From positions 1,302,001-1,366,000 of the forward strand of contig NZ_CP036200.1 of assembly GCF_004295345.1 (NCBI RefSeq): a DNA stretch of 64,000 nucleotides, given 5' to 3'. The stretch is from Shewanella maritima. GTDB taxonomy: Bacteria; Pseudomonadota; Gammaproteobacteria; Enterobacterales; Shewanellaceae. The notes beneath the pieces were generated by a model. The model saw nothing but the letters and a program-made list of their open reading frames with translations. It was not told where the DNA came from and ran no database searches. Shown here one piece after another: positions 9,623-21,906 of this stretch (position 1 is the stretch's first letter; each line of letters opens with the position of its first letter). The translations under genes and the position numbers were made by a program.

Positions 9623-12600
9623 TTACTTAAGGCGTTGGTGCAACTCTTGAACAGAGTTTACATTGCTGCGGTCATCCGCTGAATGCGCCATACAAGTCGC
9701 AAATGCTGCGTTTAAGGTTGTGGTGTAGTTAACCTTATAACGCAGTGCACCGCGACGAATTTGACGTGAATCTTCAATCGCTTGGCGACCTTCTGTGGTG
9801 TTAACAATGTAGGTGTACTCATCATTCTTAATGCGGTCAAGAATGTGTGGACGACCTTCATGTACCTTATTCACCAAGCGTGGGTTAATACCCGCTTCAC
9901 CTAGTACTACTGCCGTGCCGTGAGTCGCGTCAATCTCATAACCAAGCTCAATCAGCTTAGCAGCAAGATCTGCTACACGGTGCTTATCGCTGTTACGCAC
10001 AGAAAGGAGTGCGCGGCCAGACTTAGGTACTTCAGCTGTGGCACCAAGCTGGGCTTTCGCATAAGCCTCAGCGAAGGTTTCACCAACGCCCATCACCTCA
10101 CCAGTTGAGCGCATTTCAGGGCCAAGTAGTGGGTCAACACCTGGGAACTTGTTAAATGGCAGTACCACTTCTTTAACTGAGCAGTACGGTGGTACTACTT
10201 CTTCAGTGAAGTTTTGCTCTTTCAAGCTTTGACCAGCCATAACGCGTGCAGCAATCTTAGCTAGCGGTACACCGGTTGCTTTTGACACAAATGGCACAGT
10301 ACGCGCAGCACGAGGGTTAACCTCAATCATGTAGATCTCGTTGTTTTTAACCGCGAACTGCACGTTCATCAGACCAACAACACCTAGCTCAAATGCAAGC
10401 TTAGAAACCTGCTCGCGCATTTGCGCTTGGATTTCAGCGCTTAAGCTATATGGCGGCAGTGAACAACCTGAGTCACCTGAGTGAACACCGGCTTGCTCAA
10501 TGTGCTCCATAATCGCGCCTACAACCACAGTCTCACCGTCGCATACTGCATCGATATCCACTTCGATGGCATCATCTAGGAAGTGGTCAAGCAATACTGG
10601 CGAAGAGTTAGATACGCTAACCGCTTCGTTGAAGTAACGCATTAAGTCAGCCTTGTCGTAAACGATTTCCATCGCGCGACCACCTAGTACGTATGATGGA
10701 CGAACAACAAGTGGATAGCCGATATTTTCAGCTTCAATTACCGCGCCTTCAACAGTAGTAACAGTCGCGTTTTCAGGCTGTTTCATGCCAAGACGCTCAA
10801 TTGCTTGCTGGAAGCGCTCACGGTCTTCTGCACGGTCAATTGCATCAGGGCTAGTACCGATAATTGGTACGCCTGCAGCTTCTAGATCACGAGCAAGTTT
10901 AAGTGGCGTTTGACCACCATAATGTACGATGACACCTTTTGGTTGCTCAATGCGCACTATTTCAAGTACGTCTTCTAGCGTTACTGGCTCGAAGTACAGA
11001 CGGTCAGATGTATCATAGTCTGTCGATACGGTTTCAGGGTTACAGTTAACCATGATGGTTTCATAACCGTCTTCACGCAGCGCAAGTGCTGCATGTACAC
11101 AACAGTAATCGAACTCAATACCTTGACCAATACGGTTAGGTCCGCCACCTAAAACCATGATTTTGTCACGGTTTGAAGGCGCTGCTTCACACTCTTCTTC
11201 ATAGGTTGAGTACATGTAAGCTGTGTCAGTTGAAAACTCTGCAGCACAAGTATCAACACGCTTGTAGACTGGGAAGATTTCGTGACGTTGACGTAGCTTA
11301 CGAACTTCACCTTCGCTCACGCCTAATACAGCAGCAAGACGAGCATCAGAGAAGCCTTTACGCTTAAGCTGACGTAAGAAATCTTGATTTAGACCTGATA
11401 AGCCCGCTTCAGAAACTTTGCCTTCAAGCGCGATAAGATCTTCAATTTGAATCAAGAACCAGTGGTCGATGTTGGTTAGCGCGAAAATATCATCACGTGA
11501 TAAACCAGCGCGGAATGCATCAGCGATGTACCAGATACGGTCGGCCCCTGGCTCTTTTAGCTCGTGACGGATTTTCTGCATTGACTCTGCCGCAGTTACA
11601 TCAATGATTGGGTCAAGACCATTACGACCAACTTCTAGACCGCGTAGCGCTTTTTGCATCGACTCTTGGAAAGTACGGCCAATTGCCATCACTTCACCAA
11701 CTGACTTCATTTGAGTGGTTAGGCGGTCGTTAGAACCAGCAAACTTCTCAAAGTTAAAGCGAGGAACCTTAGTTACCACGTAGTCAATTGCAGGCTCGAA
11801 CGATGCAGGTGTTTTACCGCCTGTAATGTCGTTGTTTAGCTCGTCAAGAGTGAAGCCTACTGCAAGCTTGGCAGCGATTTTCGCAATTGGGAAACCCGTT
11901 GCTTTAGATGCTAGTGCAGATGAACGCGATACACGCGGGTTCATCTCAATGATCACCATGCGGCCTGTTTTCGGGCAAATACCAAACTGAACGTTTGAAC
12001 CACCGGTTTCAACACCAATCTCACGCAGTACCGCAAGAGATGCGTTACGCATGATTTGGTATTCTTTATCAGTTAGGGTTTGCGCTGGTGCAACTGTGAT
12101 AGAGTCACCTGTGTGCACGCCCATTGGGTCGAAGTTTTCGATTGAACACACGATGATACAGTTATCATTGCGGTCACGAACCACTTCCATCTCGTACTCT
12201 TTCCAACCGATTAACGACTCATCAATAAGCAGCTCGTTAGTTGGTGAAAGGTCTAGACCACGAGAACAAATCTCTTCGAACTCTTCCTTGTTGTATGCGA
12301 TACCGCCACCGCTACCACCCATGGTGAAAGATGGGCGAATAATACAAGGGAAGCCAACTTGATCTAATACGCCGTATGCCTCTTCCATGCTGTGGGCAAT
12401 ACCCGCACGTGGACATTCAAGACCTATAGACTTCATTGCGGCGTCAAAGCGGCTACGATCTTCTGCCTTATCGATCGCATCAGCTGTGGCACCAATCATT
12501 TCTACGTTGAACTCTTTTAATACGCCTTTGTCTTCAAGCGCAAGTGCACAGTTCAATGCAGTTTGACCACCCATGGTCGGTAGAATCGCATCTGGGCGTT

Positions 12601-12841
12601 CTTTTTCAATAATGTTGCGAACCACCTCCCAATGAATAGGCTCGATGTATGTCGCATCGGCCATTTCTGGGTCAGTCATAATGGTTGCAGGATTCGAGTT
12701 AACCAGAATAACTCGGTAACCTTCTTCGCGTAGGGCTTTACATGCTTGTGCGCCTGAGTAGTCAAACTCACACGCCTGACCAATTACGATTGGACCAGCA
12801 CCTAGGATAAGAATACTTTTAATATCGGTACGTTTTGGCAT
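9623..12841 (-). CDS. carB: Carbamoyl-phosphate synthase large subunit
   Basis: CarB makes carbamoyl phosphate from bicarbonate, ammonia and two ATP, feeding pyrimidine and arginine synthesis. The 1072-residue product has the two homologous ATP-grasp halves expected of the family: the first begins [20 protein letters not shown], the second begins [20 protein letters not shown] near residue 555. A C-terminal allosteric MGS-like domain ([16 protein letters not shown] onward) follows. It lies 27 bp after carA, which supplies ammonia from glutamine. Confidence 0.98.
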   Translation of the reverse strand: MPKRTDIKSILILGAGPIVIGQACEFDYSGAQACKALREEGYRVILVNSNPATIMTDPEMADATYIEPIHWEVVRNIIEKERPDAILPTMGGQTALNCALALEDKGVLKEFNVEMIGATADAIDKAEDRSRFDAAMKSIGLECPRAGIAHSMEEAYGVLDQVGFPCIIRPSFTMGGSGGGIAYNKEEFEEICSRGLDLSPTNELLIDESLIGWKEYEMEVVRDRNDNCIIVCSIENFDPMGVHTGDSITVAPAQTLTDKEYQIMRNASLAVLREIGVETGGSNVQFGICPKTGRMVIIEMNPRVSRSSALASKATGFPIAKIAAKLAVGFTLDELNNDITGGKTPASFEPAIDYVVTKVPRFNFEKFAGSNDRLTTQMKSVGEVMAIGRTFQESMQKALRGLEVGRNGLDPIIDVTAAESMQKIRHELKEPGADRIWYIADAFRAGLSRDDIFALTNIDHWFLIQIEDLIALEGKVSEAGLSGLNQDFLRQLKRKGFSDARLAAVLGVSEGEVRKLRQRHEIFPVYKRVDTCAAEFSTDTAYMYSTYEEECEAAPSNRDKIMVLGGGPNRIGQGIEFDYCCVHAALALREDGYETIMVNCNPETVSTDYDTSDRLYFEPVTLEDVLEIVRIEQPKGVIVHYGGQTPLKLARDLEAAGVPIIGTSPDAIDRAEDRERFQQAIERLGMKQPENATVTTVEGAVIEAENIGYPLVVRPSYVLGGRAMEIVYDKADLMRYFNEAVSVSNSSPVLLDHFLDDAIEVDIDAVCDGETVVVGAIMEHIEQAGVHSGDSGCSLPPYSLSAEIQAQMREQVSKLAFELGVVGLMNVQFAVKNNEIYMIEVNPRAARTVPFVSKATGVPLAKIAARVMAGQSLKEQNFTEEVVPPYCSVKEVVLPFNKFPGVDPLLGPEMRSTGEVMGVGETFAEAYAKAQLGATAEVPKSGRALLSVRNSDKHRVADLAAKLIELGYEIDATHGTAVVLGEAGINPRLVNKVHEGRPHILDRIKNDEYTYIVNTTEGRQAIEDSRQIRRGALRYKVNYTTTLNAAFATCMAHSADDRSNVNSVQELHQRLK

Positions 12842-12868
12842 TGCTTCTATCTTCTCCTGGGTAACAGC

Positions 12869-14008
12869 TTAAGCTTGACGGTATTGTTCAATGAGCTCGA
12901 TGAAATGATCGAACAATGGCGCGGCATCGTGCGGTCCAGGGCTTGCTTCAGGGTGGCCTTGGAAACTAAATGCTGGCTTATCAGTTAGGTGAATACCTTG
13001 CAATGAACCATCAAATAATGACTTATGAGTCACCTTGATGTTCTCAGGTAAGCTTGCTTCATCAGCTGCAAAACCGTGGTTTTGGCTGGTGATCATCACG
13101 TTACCTTGTTTAATGTTGCTCACCGGGTGGTTAGCACCGTGGTGACCAAACTTCATCTTCAGCGTTTTAGCACCTGAAGCTAGGGCTAGTAACTGATGAC
13201 CTAAACAGATACCAAATACTGGGATATCGGTTTTTAGAATTTCTTGAATGGCGGCAATTGCATAGTCACATGGCTCTGGGTCACCAGGACCATTCGATAG
13301 GAATACCCCATCTGGGTTCATCGCTAACACTTCAGATGCTGGTGTTTGTGCAGGCACAACAGTCACATCACAACCGCGGTCAACTAGCATACGTAAAATA
13401 TTGCGCTTAACACCGTAATCGTAGGCAACAACCTTAAACTTAAGCTCTGACTCTGGTGTGTCAGATGGTAAGCCACCAACTAGCTTCCAGCTACCTGAGC
13501 GCCAAGAGTAAGTTTTGTCAGTTGTAACTTCTTTTGCTAAGTCCATGCCTTTAAGGCCTGGGAACGCTTTAGCTTGCTCTAACGCTTTTGCTTCATCGAT
13601 GTCACCAACCATAATGCAGCCAGCTTGCGCGCCTTTCTCGCGTAGGATGCGAGTTAGCTTACGGGTGTCGATGTCAGCAATACCAACAATGTTGTTGGCT
13701 TTTAGGTAATCACTTAGTGATTGCTGGTTACGGAAGTTACTCGCGATAAGCGGTAAATCTCGAATAATTAGACCACATGCGTGAACTGCTGCAGATTCAA
13801 CGTCTTCATTATTGGTACCTGTGTTACCGATATGTGGGTAAGTTAGAGTTACCATTTGGCGAGAATAGGAAGGATCCGTTAAAATCTCTTGGTATCCAGT
13901 CATAGAAGTGTTAAAAACAACTTCACCAACTGATGTTCCTTGTGCACCGATTGCTGTGCCAGAGAATACGGTTCCATCTTCGAGTACGAGTAAGGCAGAC
14001 TGTGTCAA
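12869..14008 (-). CDS. carA: Carbamoyl-phosphate synthase small (glutaminase) subunit
   Basis: CarA hydrolyses glutamine and channels ammonia to CarB. I place the start at TTG 14008, giving [13 protein letters not shown] and 379 residues, because GGAGG lies seven bases upstream. A TTG four codons earlier would fall inside that ribosome site. The class I amidotransferase nucleophile is in [14 protein letters not shown], with the catalytic His in [17 protein letters not shown] initiation is unusual. The gene is first in carAB; its promoter must lie in 14009-14157. Confidence 0.96.
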   Translation of the reverse strand: MTQSALLVLEDGTVFSGTAIGAQGTSVGEVVFNTSMTGYQEILTDPSYSRQMVTLTYPHIGNTGTNNEDVESAAVHACGLIIRDLPLIASNFRNQQSLSDYLKANNIVGIADIDTRKLTRILREKGAQAGCIMVGDIDEAKALEQAKAFPGLKGMDLAKEVTTDKTYSWRSGSWKLVGGLPSDTPESELKFKVVAYDYGVKRNILRMLVDRGCDVTVVPAQTPASEVLAMNPDGVFLSNGPGDPEPCDYAIAAIQEILKTDIPVFGICLGHQLLALASGAKTLKMKFGHHGANHPVSNIKQGNVMITSQNHGFAADEASLPENIKVTHKSLFDGSLQGIHLTDKPAFSFQGHPEASPGPHDAAPLFDHFIELIEQYRQA

Positions 14009-14157
14009 CGCGACCTCCAAATAGAGCCAAGCTACTTATTAAAAGCTTATAAAATGTAAAGATGCGAATTTATCAAAGGGCGGATTTTTGACAAATTCGG
14101 GCGATCTTATAGTGTTTTGTGAGATACGTCTAGTTTGAAAAAACGTATTTAGTTTCC

Positions 14158-14187
14158 AAAAAAAACCACCAATGAATGGTGGTTTTT
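14158..14187 (-). terminator. Terminator after dapB
   Basis: On the minus strand, ACCACCA-TTCAT-TGGTGGT is followed by eight T residues. It lies directly after the dapB stop and separates dapB from carAB. Confidence 0.85.
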
Positions 14188-14192
14188 ATAAA

Positions 14193-15035
<843 letters not shown>

Positions 15036-15082
15036 CTAAACATGGCTTTGAGCATCTCAATAAAATTGTCAAAGCCTGATAC

Positions 15083-15110
15083 AAAAACGCCTAAGCAAGC
15101 TTAGGCGTTT
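15083..15110 (-). terminator. Terminator after fklB
   Basis: AACGCCTAAGC-AA-GCTTAGGCGTT forms an eleven-base-pair stem with T residues after it on the minus strand, just beyond the fklB stop. Confidence 0.85.
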
Positions 15111-15118
15111 GAATGACA

Positions 15119-15736
15119 TTAAAGAATGTCTAGTAGCTCAACTTCAAATACTAAAGTTGAGTATGGTGGGATTGATGCACCAGCACCACGCTCACCGTAA
15201 GCTAAGTGTTGAGGAACAAATAGCTTTAACTTAGTACCAACAGGCATTAGTTGTAGTGCTTCAGTCCAGCCAGCGATTACGCCGTTTACTGGGAACTCTG
15301 CAGGTTGACCGCGAGATACTGAGCTATCGAATACTTCACCGTTGATGAAAGTACCATGGTAGTGAGTACGTACAGTTGACTCAAGTGTTGGCTTGTCGCC
15401 TTCACCTTGTACAAGTACTTCGTACTGTAGACCAGAGTCAGTTACAGTTACTTCGTCACGTTTTGCGTTTTCAGCTAGGAAGGCTTCGCCTTCAGCAGAT
15501 GCTTCAGCAGCTTTCTTTTCTTGCTCTTCTTGCAGACGACGGCTGATTTCAGTGAAAGCAGTTTGTAGATCTTCCATTGAAACTTGGCTTTCGCTGCCAG
15601 AAAAAGCGTCAGCTAGACCAGCTTGTACTGCAGGAATGTCGATTCCTTCGAAAGGGTTAGCCGCTAGTTGCTCACCCATTTGACGACCAACACCATAGCT
15701 TGCTTGCTGCTCGATTGTGCTGAATTTATCAGACAT
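15119..15736 (-). CDS. fklB: FKBP-type peptidyl-prolyl isomerase FklB
   Basis: FklB is a cytoplasmic cis-trans prolyl isomerase of the FKBP22 type. I chose ATG 15736, which gives SDKFSTIEQQASYGVGRQMG and 205 residues. The earlier in-frame Met has no family similarity. The N-terminal half is the helical dimerisation domain. The FKBP domain follows with VRTHYHGTFINGEVFDSS, EFPVNGVIAGWTEAL and AYGERGAGASIPP. It has its own terminator and so is probably monocistronic. Confidence 0.95.
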   Translation of the reverse strand: MSDKFSTIEQQASYGVGRQMGEQLAANPFEGIDIPAVQAGLADAFSGSESQVSMEDLQTAFTEISRRLQEEQEKKAAEASAEGEAFLAENAKRDEVTVTDSGLQYEVLVQGEGDKPTLESTVRTHYHGTFINGEVFDSSVSRGQPAEFPVNGVIAGWTEALQLMPVGTKLKLFVPQHLAYGERGAGASIPPYSTLVFEVELLDIL

Positions 15737-15823
15737 ATTTTCTACTCTCATTGATAGATTAAAAATTCGCACGGATTTTATCACAAAAAATACGAAATTG
15801 TTGGTCTATGCATGAGCTATTTG

Positions 15824-16630
15824 TTAGTTATTTCGCGCTATATTACAGCTAGCTAAAGACTGTTTTTGCGCCTGCGCATAAAGCGGCATCACCTGTTGTT
15901 GCATGGCTTGTAAATCTTCAATGCGTGTACCGTGTGACGGGTGGGTAGACAACAACTCAGGCCCCTGAGCGCCGCCGGCTTTTGCCATATTTTGCCAAAG
16001 CGCGATGCTTTCTTTTGGATCAAAGCCCGCTTTGGCCATTAACTCTAAGCCCATCACATCAGCCTCACTTTCTTGAGCGCGGCCAAATGGCAGCATAATG
16101 CCAACTTGCGCGCCAAGCCCCAGCCCTGCCATATACAAGTCTTTATTATCGACACCACTGGCGCCAAGCGCGGCATCCGCCACCTGCATACCTATACCCG
16201 TTAGCTGAGCCCGGGATACCTGCTCATTACCATGTTGCGCTAGCACATGGGCAACCTCATGCCCCATAACCGTAGCTAGTTGATGTTGGTTCTCTGCAAC
16301 CTCTAACAAGCCGGTATACACACCAATGTAGCCACCAGGTAAAGCAAAGGCATTGACCTGCTCAGACTCAAACAACACAACTTCCCACGGCTGCTGAGTG
16401 CCAAGTACATCGGTAATTCGGTCAGCAATACAATTCACATAAGCGGTTTTGGCTTTATCATTACTGATCTTCTGCTGCTTTTTTATTTGTGCAAACGACT
16501 CTGCGCCCATTTGCGACATCTGCGCATTGGTAAACGTCAGTACTTGCGAACGCCCCGTTGGCGACTTAGACACACAACCTGCAACTGCAAAGCTAAGCAA
16601 TGCTGCGACAACCCAATTTAGCTTCATCAA
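15824..16630 (-). CDS. M48 family metalloprotease, lipoprotein
   Basis: This is a predicted zinc protease tethered to a membrane by a lipid anchor: signal peptide with lipobox LSFAVAGC near residue 19. The zinc motif HEVAHVLAQH lies near residue 124 and the third ligand region ESEADVMGLELM near residue 190, both typical of M48 (Oma1/LoiP/HtpX-like) peptidases. The role is probably envelope protein quality control, inferred only from family. The start could be either of two adjacent Met codons. It lies between fklB and dnaJ and has no obvious partner. Confidence 0.88.
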   Translation of the reverse strand: MMKLNWVVAALLSFAVAGCVSKSPTGRSQVLTFTNAQMSQMGAESFAQIKKQQKISNDKAKTAYVNCIADRITDVLGTQQPWEVVLFESEQVNAFALPGGYIGVYTGLLEVAENQHQLATVMGHEVAHVLAQHGNEQVSRAQLTGIGMQVADAALGASGVDNKDLYMAGLGLGAQVGIMLPFGRAQESEADVMGLELMAKAGFDPKESIALWQNMAKAGGAQGPELLSTHPSHGTRIEDLQAMQQQVMPLYAQAQKQSLASCNIARNN

Positions 16631-16703
16631 TCTAATCCTTGGTTATGATGATCATCTGCTAAGTTTATCAAACTTGGCTCAAGAAATGACTCAAAAAAGG
16701 CGC

Positions 16704-16733
16704 AAAAAAATGCCTTGCGATTGCAAGGCATTT
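16704..16733 (-). terminator. Terminator after dnaJ
   Basis: AAATGCCTTGC-GAT-TGCAAGGCATTT is followed on the minus strand by T residues. It ends the dnaK-dnaJ transcript. Confidence 0.85.
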
Positions 16734-16782
16734 ATTCAATTCAGTTACTGGCTGTCAGGTTACTAGCAGTTAAATATAGAGG

Positions 16783-17916
16783 CTAGCTATTTAAGTCCTG
16801 AAAGAACTTCTTCACGCCATCAAAGAAACCGTCAGCTTTAGGGCTGTGTTTCTTCGACTTACCTGTGAGCGTTGCTTCAAACTCACGTAGCAGTTCTTTT
16901 TGCTTTTCATTCAGGTTAACTGGCGTTTCCATCACAACCTTACATAGCAAGTCACCTACAGCGTGGCTACGCACTGACTTAACACCTTTACCGCGCAGAC
17001 GGAACATGCGGCCAGTTTGGGTTTCAGCTGGGATCTTCAGGTTCACTTTACCATCTAAAGTAGGCACTTCAATCTCACCGCCTAATGCTGCTTTAGAGAA
17101 TGAAATAGGCACTTCGCAGTACAGGTTGTTGCCGTCACGTGTAAAGATATTGTGCTCACGCACACTTACCTGAACGTATAGATCGCCTGGAGGCGCACCG
17201 AACTCACCCGCTTCACCTTCGCCCGATAGACGAATACGGTCGCCAGTATCAACACCTGCTGGGATCTTAACGCTAAGAGTTTTACTCTTCTCAACGCGAC
17301 CTTCACCATGACACTTCTTACAAGGGTCTTTAATGATCTTACCGCGACCATTACAGGTAGGACAGGCTTGCTGAACCGCAAAGAAGCCCTGGCGCATTTG
17401 CACCTGACCTTGACCATGACAAGTACCACATGTGGTCGCAGATGTACCTTTTTTCGCACCGCTGCCATCACACTCATCACAGGTTGCTAGGGTCGGAATG
17501 CGTAGCTCTTTAGTTAAACCACGAACCGCTTCTTCTAGCGACAGCTCAAGGTTGTAGCGCAAGTCGCTACCGCGAGCCGCTTGACGTTGTCCGCCACCGC
17601 GACGACCGCCACCAAAGATGTCACCAAACACATCACCAAAGATGTCACCAAAGTCGCCTTGGCCACCAAAGCCACCGCCACCACGGTTAGGATCGACACC
17701 GGCGTGACCGAACTGATCGTAAGCCGCTTTCTTGTCGCTATCAGTTAAGATCTCGTAAGCTTCTTTGGTCTCTTTGAACTTAACTTCAGCTTCTTTATCA
17801 CCAGGGTTACGGTCTGGGTGATACTTCATCGCTAGGCGCTTGTACGCCTTTTTAATCTCACGCTCTGAAGCGTCACGGCCGACACCTAGAACCTCATAAT
17901 AATCGCGCTTTGACAT
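16783..17916 (-). CDS. dnaJ: Chaperone protein DnaJ
   Basis: DnaJ is the Hsp40 co-chaperone that delivers substrates to DnaK and stimulates its ATPase. The 377-residue product has the J-domain with HPD ([11 protein letters not shown]), then a Gly/Phe-rich linker. Four CxxCxGxG-type zinc repeats follow ([32 protein letters not shown]), then the C-terminal substrate-binding domains. It is downstream of dnaK in the conserved order. Confidence 0.98.
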   Translation of the reverse strand: MSKRDYYEVLGVGRDASEREIKKAYKRLAMKYHPDRNPGDKEAEVKFKETKEAYEILTDSDKKAAYDQFGHAGVDPNRGGGGFGGQGDFGDIFGDVFGDIFGGGRRGGGQRQAARGSDLRYNLELSLEEAVRGLTKELRIPTLATCDECDGSGAKKGTSATTCGTCHGQGQVQMRQGFFAVQQACPTCNGRGKIIKDPCKKCHGEGRVEKSKTLSVKIPAGVDTGDRIRLSGEGEAGEFGAPPGDLYVQVSVREHNIFTRDGNNLYCEVPISFSKAALGGEIEVPTLDGKVNLKIPAETQTGRMFRLRGKGVKSVRSHAVGDLLCKVVMETPVNLNEKQKELLREFEATLTGKSKKHSPKADGFFDGVKKFFQDLNS

Positions 17917-17978
17917 AATATTTTTGTTTCTCGAAGACAGTGTGAATAACTAAAATTTTAAAAGACCAACTTATACAA

Positions 17979-18009
17979 ACGGGCGTTAGAGGTGAACCTC
18001 TACGCCCGC
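17979..18009 (-). terminator. Hairpin between dnaK and dnaJ
   Basis: GCGGGCGTAGAGGT and its near-perfect complement (CGGGCGT-AGAGGT arms around a GAA loop) form a long stem on the minus strand with only a weak T run after it. It probably works as a partial terminator or mRNA stabiliser that sets the DnaK:DnaJ ratio. Confidence 0.5.
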
Positions 18010-18036
18010 TTCACAGTTAATTAGTCAATTGACCAA

Positions 18037-19962
18037 TTATTTTTTGTCGTCTTTCACTTCTTCAAATTCAGCGTCAACAACATCGTCAGCAGGCTTAGCT
18101 TCTTCAGCGCCTTGTGCTTGTTCAGCACCTGGTGCACCTTGAGCTTGTGCTTTAGCTTGAGCAATTTCCATTAGCTTAGCTGACGCTTCCATTAGTGATT
18201 GAGTTGCTTTTTCAATCGCTTCTTTGTCGTTACCTTTAGTTGCAGTATCAACTTCAGCCATTGCCGCTTCGATTTTCTCTTTTTCGTCAGCAGGTAGCTC
18301 TTCGCCCGCTTCTTCGATTTGCTTCTTCGTCGCGTGAACCATGCCATCAGCTTGGTTACGTGCTTGAACTAGCTCTTCGAACTTAGCATCTTCGTCAGCA
18401 TGCGCTTCTGCATCACGTACCATTTGCTCAACTTCTTCTTCACTTAGACCAGAAGAGGCTTTGATGGTGATGTTTTGTGCTTTACCCGTTTTCTTGTCAG
18501 TTGCTGACACGTGTAAGATACCGTCGGCATCAATGTCAAATGCAACTTCAATTTGTGGCATGCCACGTGGAGCTGGCTCAATACCTTCTAGGTTAAATTG
18601 ACCTAGAGACTTGTTACCGCTCGCTTGCTTACGCTCACCTTGAAGTACGTGAATAGTTACCGCACTTTGGTTGTCGTCAGCAGTAGAGAAAGTTTGCGAA
18701 GCTTTAGTCGGGATAGTGGTGTTCTTCTCGATAAGCTTAGTCATTACACTACCCATGGTCTCAATACCTAGAGACAGAGGCGTCACGTCAAGTAGTAGTA
18801 CGTCTTTCACGTCACCAGAAAGTACGCCCGCCTGAATTGCAGCACCTACTGCTACCGCTTCGTCTGGGTTCACGTCTTTACGTGGCTCTTTACCAAAGAA
18901 TTCAGTTACTGCTTGTTGAACCTTAGGCATACGTGTTTGACCACCAACTAGAATCACTTCGTTGATGTCAGAAACTGAAAGGTCAGCGTCTGCTAGTGCA
19001 ACTTTTAGTGGCTCTAGTGAGCGAGTGATTAGGTCTTCAACTAAAGACTCTAACTTAGCACGAGTGATCTTAACCACTAAGTGCTTAGGACCTGTTGCAT
19101 CAGCAGTGATGTATGGCAGGTTCACTTCAGTTTGGTTAGTGCTAGAAAGCTCAATTTTCGCTTTCTCAGCCGCTTCTTTAAGACGCTGCATCGCTAGTGG
19201 ATCTTGACGTAGATCCATGCTTTGTTCTTTTTTGAACTCATCAGCTAGGTAGTTAATTAGACGGTTGTCAAAGTCTTCACCACCTAAGTGAGTGTCACCG
19301 TTGGTCGCTAGTACTTCGAAAGTTTGGTCACCGTCATGGCTGTCAATTTCAATGATAGAGATATCGAAAGTACCACCACCTAAGTCGTATACAGCAACAA
19401 TGTTGTCACCTTGCTTCTTGTCGATACCGTAAGCAAGTGCTGCCGCAGTTGGCTCGTTGATGATACGCTTAACGTCTAGACCAGCAATACGACCAGCATC
19501 TTTAGTTGCTTGACGTTGTGAGTCGTTGAAGTATGCAGGTACAGTAATTACTGCTTCAGTCACTTCTTCACCTAGGAAGTCTTCTGCAGTCTTTTTCATC
19601 TTTTTCAAGATTTCAGCAGAAACTTGTGGTGGAGCCATCTTGTTACCGCGTTGCTCAACCCAAGCGTCACCATTGTCAGCGCCAATGATTTTGAATGGCA
19701 TGATGTCAACGTCGCGTTGTACTTCATCATCTTTAAAACGACGACCAATAAGACGCTTAATTGCAAAGAAAGTGTTAGCTGGGTTTGTCACAGCTTGACG
19801 TTTAGCAGGTTGACCTACAATTGTTTCATCATCGGTATATGCGATAATTGAAGGAGTAGTACGCTCACCTTCAGCATTTTCAATTACGCGTGGTGTATCA
19901 CCGTCTAAGACTGCCAAACAAGAGTTGGTTGTGCCTAAGTCGATACCAATAATTTTACCCAT
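18037..19962 (-). CDS. dnaK: Molecular chaperone DnaK
   Basis: DnaK is the Hsp70 chaperone. The 641-residue product begins [20 protein letters not shown] and has the ATPase signatures [13 protein letters not shown] and [14 protein letters not shown]. The substrate-binding domain (about residue 390 onward) and an acidic C-terminal tail ending EEVKDDKK follow. It is followed by dnaJ. Two sigma-32-like promoters lie directly upstream. Confidence 0.98.
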   Translation of the reverse strand: MGKIIGIDLGTTNSCLAVLDGDTPRVIENAEGERTTPSIIAYTDDETIVGQPAKRQAVTNPANTFFAIKRLIGRRFKDDEVQRDVDIMPFKIIGADNGDAWVEQRGNKMAPPQVSAEILKKMKKTAEDFLGEEVTEAVITVPAYFNDSQRQATKDAGRIAGLDVKRIINEPTAAALAYGIDKKQGDNIVAVYDLGGGTFDISIIEIDSHDGDQTFEVLATNGDTHLGGEDFDNRLINYLADEFKKEQSMDLRQDPLAMQRLKEAAEKAKIELSSTNQTEVNLPYITADATGPKHLVVKITRAKLESLVEDLITRSLEPLKVALADADLSVSDINEVILVGGQTRMPKVQQAVTEFFGKEPRKDVNPDEAVAVGAAIQAGVLSGDVKDVLLLDVTPLSLGIETMGSVMTKLIEKNTTIPTKASQTFSTADDNQSAVTIHVLQGERKQASGNKSLGQFNLEGIEPAPRGMPQIEVAFDIDADGILHVSATDKKTGKAQNITIKASSGLSEEEVEQMVRDAEAHADEDAKFEELVQARNQADGMVHATKKQIEEAGEELPADEKEKIEAAMAEVDTATKGNDKEAIEKATQSLMEASAKLMEIAQAKAQAQGAPGAEQAQGAEEAKPADDVVDAEFEEVKDDKK

Positions 19963-20015
19963 GGGGTCCTCCGAAATGACGCTTTGCGTCGTAAACTTCT
20001 GTTATCTGATTGCTG

Positions 20016-20043
20016 ATATGGGGTCAGGCGATTTAATTTCAAG
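20016..20043 (-). promoter_or_regulatory. Sigma-32 promoter of dnaK (proximal)
   Basis: On the minus strand, CTTGAA is followed after 14 bases by CCCCATAT, a perfect match to the sigma-32 consensus. The -10 element ends about 53 bp upstream of the dnaK start. Confidence 0.85.
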
Positions 20044-20079
20044 CCCTTTTAGTTGCCCGCTGTATCATCCTTGATACCT

Positions 20080-20107
20080 ATATAGGGACGACAAATTCTT
20101 TTACAAG
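20080..20107 (-). promoter_or_regulatory. Second sigma-32-like promoter of dnaK (distal)
   Basis: On the minus strand, CTTGTA is followed after exactly 14 bases by CCCTATAT. It lies 64 bp upstream of the proximal promoter in the same phase and has the same spacer, which suggests tandem heat-shock promoters as at Escherichia coli dnaK. Confidence 0.6.
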
Positions 20108-20317
20108 GGCTAAAAAACAATTTTTTTAAGGATTTTTTCATATAGAAGGAAATTTGGTTCAATTGCTGCTTGCGGCTTAGATTACGCTTTACTAAACTAG
20201 ACAATTGAATATTGTATACAATTCTGGCACCAACAATTTTGACGATTGATGGTAACTAACCGTGCTGAATTACCTTTACCTAACTTTTACCAAGCTAACC
20301 ATTAACTGAGTATTATC

Positions 20318-21217
20318 TTGACTACCAATCAACTTGCTTATATCTATGCCCTTGGCGCTGTGCTGCTATGGTCTACCGTTGCCAGCGCATTTAAAATCGC
20401 CTTAAGTTATTTCACTCCGTTACAGCTAGTATTAGTTGCGGTAACCACTTCGATAATTGCGTTAGTCATCATCTTGCTAATACAAGGGAAGATGCACCTT
20501 GTAGGACGCCAGTTTAAACAAAAGCCTAAGTTTTACTTAGTTACTGGATTGCTGAACCCATTTCTGTATTACTTTGTGCTGTTTGAAGCGTACGACTTAT
20601 TGCCTGCGCAACAAGCTCTGTCACTCAACTACACCTGGGCGATTCTGTTGCCTTTGCTTGCAGTGCCTATTCTTAAGCACAAACTGATGACAACCGATGT
20701 TATTTCAGCGCTGGTAGGTTATTGCGGCGTGTTTGTTATCGCAACTAAAGGGCAAATCACTGACTTTGAATTACAAAGCCCGCTAGGTGTGGCTCTTGCA
20801 CTGACCAGCACACTCGTGTGGTGCAGTTACTGGATGGTCAATGCCAAAGACAAAGGTGATGCTATCGTCAGCTTATTACTGAGCTTTTTAGTGGGTCTGC
20901 CAATCGTATTATTCACTCTATTACTAACCCAGGAGTTACCCACGCTGAGTTTAAAAGGCTTGGCTGCAGGCATGTACGTAGGACTATTTGAAATGGGCGT
21001 GACTTTTGTGCTGTGGTTAATGGCGCTTAAACACACAGATAAAACGGCCAATGTCAGCACCATGGCCTTTTTAACCCCTATGCTGTCAGTAGGTTTTATC
21101 GCGTTTATTCTTGATGAGCCCATTGAAACGGCCACTTTTTTTGGCTTGGCAATGATTATTAGTGGGCTGATCATCCAACAATTAGGCGGAAAAATTGCTG
21201 CAAAACGTAATCAATAA
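20318..21217 (+). CDS. DMT-superfamily (EamA) transporter
   Basis: This is a predicted ten-helix inner-membrane exporter of the drug/metabolite transporter superfamily, with two EamA repeats (roughly residues 8-145 and 155-290). The substrate is unknown. The start codon is TTG (TTGACTACC) with only a weak ribosome site, so the exact start is uncertain. It is divergent from dnaK, with 355 bp between them that holds the dnaK promoters. A terminator follows, so it appears to be monocistronic. Confidence 0.85.
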   Translation: MTTNQLAYIYALGAVLLWSTVASAFKIALSYFTPLQLVLVAVTTSIIALVIILLIQGKMHLVGRQFKQKPKFYLVTGLLNPFLYYFVLFEAYDLLPAQQALSLNYTWAILLPLLAVPILKHKLMTTDVISALVGYCGVFVIATKGQITDFELQSPLGVALALTSTLVWCSYWMVNAKDKGDAIVSLLLSFLVGLPIVLFTLLLTQELPTLSLKGLAAGMYVGLFEMGVTFVLWLMALKHTDKTANVSTMAFLTPMLSVGFIAFILDEPIETATFFGLAMIISGLIIQQLGGKIAAKRNQ

Positions 21218-21290
21218 GCGGTTCCATAATGACCTGAAAAGTGTGAATAAAGACGTCGAGTTGGAAGCAATTTAGGCTTGGGCTTACGAT

Positions 21291-21314
21291 TCAAGCAAAC
21301 GCTTGAGTTTTTTG
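21291..21314 (+). terminator. Terminator after the DMT transporter
   Basis: TCAAGC-AAAC-GCTTGA is followed by GTTTTTTG on the plus strand. Confidence 0.75.
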
Positions 21315-21430
21315 TTTAACCCTAACCTACAATTAGCAAATACAACTCAGTGTCAAAAGCGAAAAATAACACTATCATCTCTGACTCTGCTCACTGGATG
21401 TGACAGATTAAATCAAGCGCTGGAGGGCTT

Positions 21431-21754
21431 ATGGCAATCGGACTGCCAAGATGGAAATTTAAACAGTCAACTTCAAAATGGATGCGCATGGTAGTGCTAT
21501 TCACCGTAGTATCTGTTCTAGGATTTGAAGCATGTATTGACGAAACCGCTACCCTTTTCCCTGCGATGCATTTTGCATTGTTTGCAATTGTCTCTCTTGC
21601 GCTGACCGATAATATTCAAGAGCATTACTTCACCTTTGTCACCGAGTACACCCAAGCTATTCGACTTGTGACCATTTTTCTTACCGGTGCCAGCTTTCTT
21701 GTATGGATTGTTACTACCATACAGCGCATTCAAACCTTGCCTTACGTGCAGTAA
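21431..21754 (+). CDS. Small membrane protein, function unknown
   Basis: The 107-residue product has three hydrophobic segments (about residues 19-36, 43-60 and 78-97). I do not recognise a family. A GGAGGG ribosome site lies five bases upstream of the ATG, which supports translation. It sits alone between a terminator and the convergent proA. The reverse-strand frame in the same place has poorer composition and no ribosome site. Confidence 0.6.
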   Translation: MAIGLPRWKFKQSTSKWMRMVVLFTVVSVLGFEACIDETATLFPAMHFALFAIVSLALTDNIQEHYFTFVTEYTQAIRLVTIFLTGASFLVWIVTTIQRIQTLPYVQ

Positions 21755-21906
21755 GCTATAGCAAGATAGTAACAAGGCAAAAGCAAGTGTCGTTTAGTCT
21801 TAATAGCAAAAAGAACATCAATGATGTGCTTTGCTACCGCGTGCAACCTATTAGCCTGCCTACTAATCCACATTGAATAGACCAAACTAGCTTCTCAATT
21901 TAAAAA

